In this document: in pieces, positions 61,009 through 64,000 of the stretch
How the letters are laid out: the number at the start of each line of letters is the position of its first letter
Position numbering within the stretch: the stretch's first letter is position 1
Source: DATHKG01 sp035489435
Lineage (GTDB): Bacteria > Bacteroidota > Bacteroidia > Chitinophagales > Chitinophagaceae
Length of the DNA stretch: 64,000 bases
Strand: one strand, 5' to 3'
Assembly: GCA_035489435.1 (NCBI GenBank)
Contig: DATHKG010000023.1
Notes under the pieces: model-generated
Told to the model about the DNA's origin: nothing
Seen by the model: only the letters and a program-made list of their open reading frames with translations
The model's database searches: none
Position numbers and translations under genes: made by a program

Positions 61009-63090
61009 ATGTCGGTCACTATAAACATTAAAGGGAATAATGAAACCAATGAGTTTCAAGATGCCCTTTCGTTGAAACAAATGTTCGAAAAGGAGTTTAG
61101 TACTAAAGAAATAAACGGAGAGATATTAATCATTTGTAATGCAACGCTATTCGGTCAGACTACAAAAGATGTGGATCTTATAGCATTAGGCTCTTTTGAC
61201 AATTATCGATGCAAACTAAAAACAAAAGCGGTCGGGCCAAATAAAGACGAGTTATCTCTGACTGAAAGAACTGTTTTTGTTAATAATTTCTGTTTTTGTT
61301 TCGAATCAAAAAGACATAGGGCGGAAGATGTACAACTAAATGGTCTAAATCTGTTAGTAAAGTACAAAAATAGGTGGTCCGATGCTACCACTCAAAGCGA
61401 AAATCAAAAGTATTCTCTGAAAAACTTTTTCGCGGATCGCCTCAACTTTTCTCCATATATCGCAAACTTCATTTGGCTAAAAAATATAGATTGGCAGTCT
61501 ATTAAATCTTTGCTAAGTAACAACGATAAGCTGTATACCAAGCACAATTATCTTCCAAACATATTTTCCTTCCCTTTTCTTATGCAGCTCGCTTGCGTAC
61601 AGCAACCACCCTACAATGGGAGAGACAAGGATGGAAACTATAAAAATTACTGCAGCTTTTCGAGCTTAAAACATAACGACCAATTTGACTACAATCGAAT
61701 GTCAGAAGCATTTGATTTGTTTACAAAAGTGAAAGAAGGGGTTGGGAATTTAACTAGGAAGAAGATTGAGCAAATCACAAAGAAATTACTTGACGATCAA
61801 CAGTATGCGCAGGCAATTGGAGTGAAGCTTATCGTTATTGCCGGCAGAGCTGGAACGGGGAAAACCATGAAATTACTGAGGATCGCATGCGATCTAGCTA
61901 TTAACAATGGTGCACGATCATTAATTCTTACGTATAATCATGCCTTAGTTAGTGACATTAAGCGAACTCTGGCATTGGCTGAGATCCCTGATGGCGTGGA
62001 CAGTTATTCGGTGAACATCACAACGCTCCATAAATTTGTGTTCGAGTTAATAATCGGATTCGGTTTGGTAAGCAATCCTGTTGACCCAGAAAAAGATGTC
62101 AAGTTTATCCCTGATTTTATAACAAAATACCAGGAATATCTGGAAGAGTTGAACAATTGCATTGATGAAGGTCTCATCCAAGAAAAGGAAATTCAGGATT
62201 TAATGCGCAGCAAACACGATAAAGTGGCTTGGGATTACATATTAATTGATGAAGCCCAAGACTGGAATGATCTTGAGAAAAAGCTAATCTTTAAAATCTT
62301 CGGGAAAAATAAAACCATCGTGGCTGATGGTATCGACCAGTTGATTCGATCGGCTAAAAAGTGTAACTGGATTCAAGGGCTAAAGCCAGATATCGATTTC
62401 AAGAAGACAAACGAGAAACGAGGTCTCCGTCAGGAGGTTAATTTGGTCTCATTTGTTAATAAATATGCGAAAGCCGCTGGCATAAATTGGGAACTGGAGC
62501 CTAAGCAAGAACTGATCGGTGGGAAAATCGTAGTTTCCTTAAGTGCATATACTAAAGAGCTTCATGAATTACACCTGAAGGAATGCAAAAGAAAAGGAAA
62601 CTCCGAATATGAAATGCTGTTTCTCGTTCCCCCCAGCCTTGTGACAAAAGGAACTACCATAAATAAATACAAGGATACAATTAAATCGAGCACTTTCAAA
62701 TTCAAGTCCGAGTTTGAACAGATGGGCATCAACATTTGGGATGGGACAAGCCTTGACCTAAGAACCGAATATGCTGTTGACGTAAATCAGCATAGATTGC
62801 TTCAATACGAATCTTGCCGAGGCCTAGAAGGTTGGACGGTAGTTTGTTTGGAACTTGATCAATTCATTAAATGGAAAATGGAAAAATTTTCTGATGACGG
62901 TGGTAACGAGTTAGCTCTAGAATCCCTAGAGGAGAGACGACATAAGTTTGTGTACTTATGGTCTTTGATTCCGCTTACACGCGCCATCGATACGTTGATT
63001 ATTACGATCAAAGATCCTGGCAGCGACGTAGCAAAGCTTTTGAGGAAAGTTTATGAGGAAAATCCTGATTTCGTACAGTGGGTTGATTAG
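61009..63090 (+). CDS. NERD-like nuclease fused to SF1 helicase
   Basis: This 693-residue protein starts with a PD-(D/E)xK-type NERD domain: D54/D56 in TTKDVDLIALG and E99-x-K101 in FCFCFESKRH are the expected catalytic set. A UvrD/Rep-like SF1 helicase core follows: Walker A GRAGTGKT (279-286), Walker B YILIDEAQDW, motif V-like ESCRGLEGWTVV and motif VI LIPLTRAIDTLII. Such NERD-helicases are standalone defence proteins in many bacteria. Its position between other nuclease genes fits that role. The ATG at 61,009 gives the complete nuclease domain. Confidence 0.88.
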   Translation: MSVTINIKGNNETNEFQDALSLKQMFEKEFSTKEINGEILIICNATLFGQTTKDVDLIALGSFDNYRCKLKTKAVGPNKDELSLTERTVFVNNFCFCFESKRHRAEDVQLNGLNLLVKYKNRWSDATTQSENQKYSLKNFFADRLNFSPYIANFIWLKNIDWQSIKSLLSNNDKLYTKHNYLPNIFSFPFLMQLACVQQPPYNGRDKDGNYKNYCSFSSLKHNDQFDYNRMSEAFDLFTKVKEGVGNLTRKKIEQITKKLLDDQQYAQAIGVKLIVIAGRAGTGKTMKLLRIACDLAINNGARSLILTYNHALVSDIKRTLALAEIPDGVDSYSVNITTLHKFVFELIIGFGLVSNPVDPEKDVKFIPDFITKYQEYLEELNNCIDEGLIQEKEIQDLMRSKHDKVAWDYILIDEAQDWNDLEKKLIFKIFGKNKTIVADGIDQLIRSAKKCNWIQGLKPDIDFKKTNEKRGLRQEVNLVSFVNKYAKAAGINWELEPKQELIGGKIVVSLSAYTKELHELHLKECKRKGNSEYEMLFLVPPSLVTKGTTINKYKDTIKSSTFKFKSEFEQMGINIWDGTSLDLRTEYAVDVNQHRLLQYESCRGLEGWTVVCLELDQFIKWKMEKFSDDGGNELALESLEERRHKFVYLWSLIPLTRAIDTLIITIKDPGSDVAKLLRKVYEENPDFVQWVD

Positions 63091-63600
63091 ATAATGGTTT
63101 AAACAGAGTAAAGTTCTAACTATGTGACAAGTTAAAGTTTCATGTTGATTAGTTAGGACGACAGCGATATTAGAAGAGCAAATTGAATTACGGTATACTG
63201 GCTTGAGGTAGAGTTTATTACCTTCAAGACCCGACAGGCTCGCAATAGCTTAGTAGTTAAAAAGCAGTAATGAGATACGTTCATAAAGGAAAAATTGAAA
63301 TTGGAATTGAAGTTTTCCATATCAGAATTTTTTTCGAGCTTACAACGAACTCTATGAAGATATTTTCATTTGCACCTTGGGGGTGTGAATGAGATTTTTT
63401 TATAGTGAAGGAAAATGACGGCGAATGGTACGATTACTACGAAGGCGGCACTCACATGGCTTTGGTCCTTGGTCAGTATATTGAAGAAATGGAGGTATGC
63501 TCGTCTGAGAGGACGTGGACTCCTTTTGCACTCATGAAGTCGAGTCAAGAATTCGGTGTTAAGGGGTTAACTGCCAAAAAGATATTGTTTCTATCACAAT
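63091..63600. other. Intergenic with possible coding debris
   Basis: A 40-codon frame at 63,270-63,392 and an open plus-strand stretch from 63,405 (GTG; DGEWYDYYEGGTHMALVLGQ) have protein-like composition, but I recognise no family and the latter runs antisense into the RecB/AddA-like gene. These may be decayed fragments. Confidence 0.3.
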
Positions 63601-64000
63601 TTAATTCAGTATCTCTACAATCGTCCCCTGGACCACATAATGAACCAATTTCCCAACAATCGGCTGTCCAAAACTCTGTGTTAGCACTTTCGCATAAGCA
63701 TCCAGCTGTCCGGAATACTTCCCTGCGTAAAATTCACTCTGCGGGTTCATTGCCATTGATTCAAAATGCCCTGGGAAGCTTTTATGATCAATCAGCACAA
63801 GTCCTTTGTCTGTTTGCAATACCAGGTCAGCAATACCGGAAACCACCTGGCCGGAGTCAGGGCACATACTTGTAAGTGGTAGTTCGTGAAACATCGCTTG
63901 AGGCTTATAGGTATCCTGAATAAAGCTTGAGAACACTGCACACCGCCGGTCCAACTCTTCGAGAGATAAATATGCGGCCATTCCATAACCTTCTATCAAA
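63601..64000 (-). CDS. C-terminus of a RecB/AddA-like PD-(D/E)xK nuclease (cut by right edge)
   Basis: The last ~132 residues of a larger protein run off the right edge. They hold the C-terminal RecB-family nuclease core, GIADLVLQTDKGLVLIDHKSF (catalytic D in G-I-A-D, then D-H-K), followed by a helix-rich end (YSGQLDAYAKVLTQSF). This is typical of AddA- or UvrD-nuclease fusion proteins that process double-strand ends. The apparent ATG at 63,999 is probably internal. Whether it is a repair or defence enzyme cannot be told from the fragment. Confidence 0.8.
   Translation of the reverse strand, partial: LIEGYGMAAYLSLEELDRRCAVFSSFIQDTYKPQAMFHELPLTSMCPDSGQVVSGIADLVLQTDKGLVLIDHKSFPGHFESMAMNPQSEFYAGKYSGQLDAYAKVLTQSFGQPIVGKLVHYVVQGTIVEILN

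Noticed and set aside
63405..63875. A 156-residue plus-strand protein
   Set aside because: Most of it is antisense to the well-supported RecB/AddA-like nuclease frame. Only the first ~60 codons are free and they match no family.

Overview
The window looks like chromosomal DNA of a Bacteroidota bacterium, most likely a Chitinophagaceae-type soil organism. The support is two SusC/SusD pairs, each with a FecR anti-sigma factor and an ECF sigma factor in the region, type IX secretion sorting tails (including broken ones), GH97 and 3-keto-disaccharide hydrolase (DUF1080) genes, a large FtsX-type permease and moderate-to-low GC. The genus is inference; no rRNA, tRNA or CRISPR array was seen.

Layout. 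(1) 1-9.9 kb, minus strand: sigma factor, FecR, SusC, SusD, a Tat-signal glycosidase-like protein and a HisD-like dehydrogenase cut by the left edge. This reads as one carbohydrate or glycoside uptake locus. (2) 10.3-17.9 kb: an ABC-type permease, a 745-residue 2OG-Fe(II) oxygenase-like protein, a GNAT remnant, a NUMOD4/HNH/NUMOD1-repeat protein and a frameshifted remnant. (3) 18-26 kb: T9SS cargo (double LamG, lamin-tail domain), decayed T9SS tails, lipoproteins, an MlrC-like M81 peptidase and a PPC-domain lipoprotein. (4) 26.4-29.3 kb: GH97 and a DUF1080 gene interrupted by an in-frame stop. (5) 29.9-39.9 kb: a second Sus locus of sigma factor, FecR, STN-type SusC and SusD, joined to two Tat-signal polysaccharide pyruvyl transferase-like paralogues. 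(6) 41.2-64 kb: a defence island.

The most notable part is 41,161-54,704. Two convergent operons meet tail to tail with an 8-bp overlap. The plus operon encodes a PLD-SF2 helicase like the 'DNA phosphorothioation system restriction enzyme', a 70-residue protein, a DndD/SbcC-like ATPase and a protein resembling Dnd system-associated protein 4. The minus operon encodes a DUF4007 protein, a large P-loop ATPase, a DndC-like PAPS-reductase-family protein, an unrecognised 386-residue protein, an AAA+ ATPase and a PIN-like nuclease. It resembles a DNA phosphorothioation system but has no visible DndA, DndB or DndE, and carries an AT-rich ATPase/PIN cassette. I do not recognise this gene order as a named system. 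It is followed by a Nudix plus PLD-helicase-DUF3427 pair, an HNH nuclease gene split by an in-frame stop, a NERD-type nuclease-helicase, and the C-terminus of a RecB/AddA-like nuclease cut by the right edge.

Non-coding structure: two copies of a ~150-bp polypurine-plus-hairpin element (12.75 and 22.18 kb), and unrelated short tandem repeats that each straddle the stop codon of a gene (18.18, 22.77, 32.12 and 38.75 kb).
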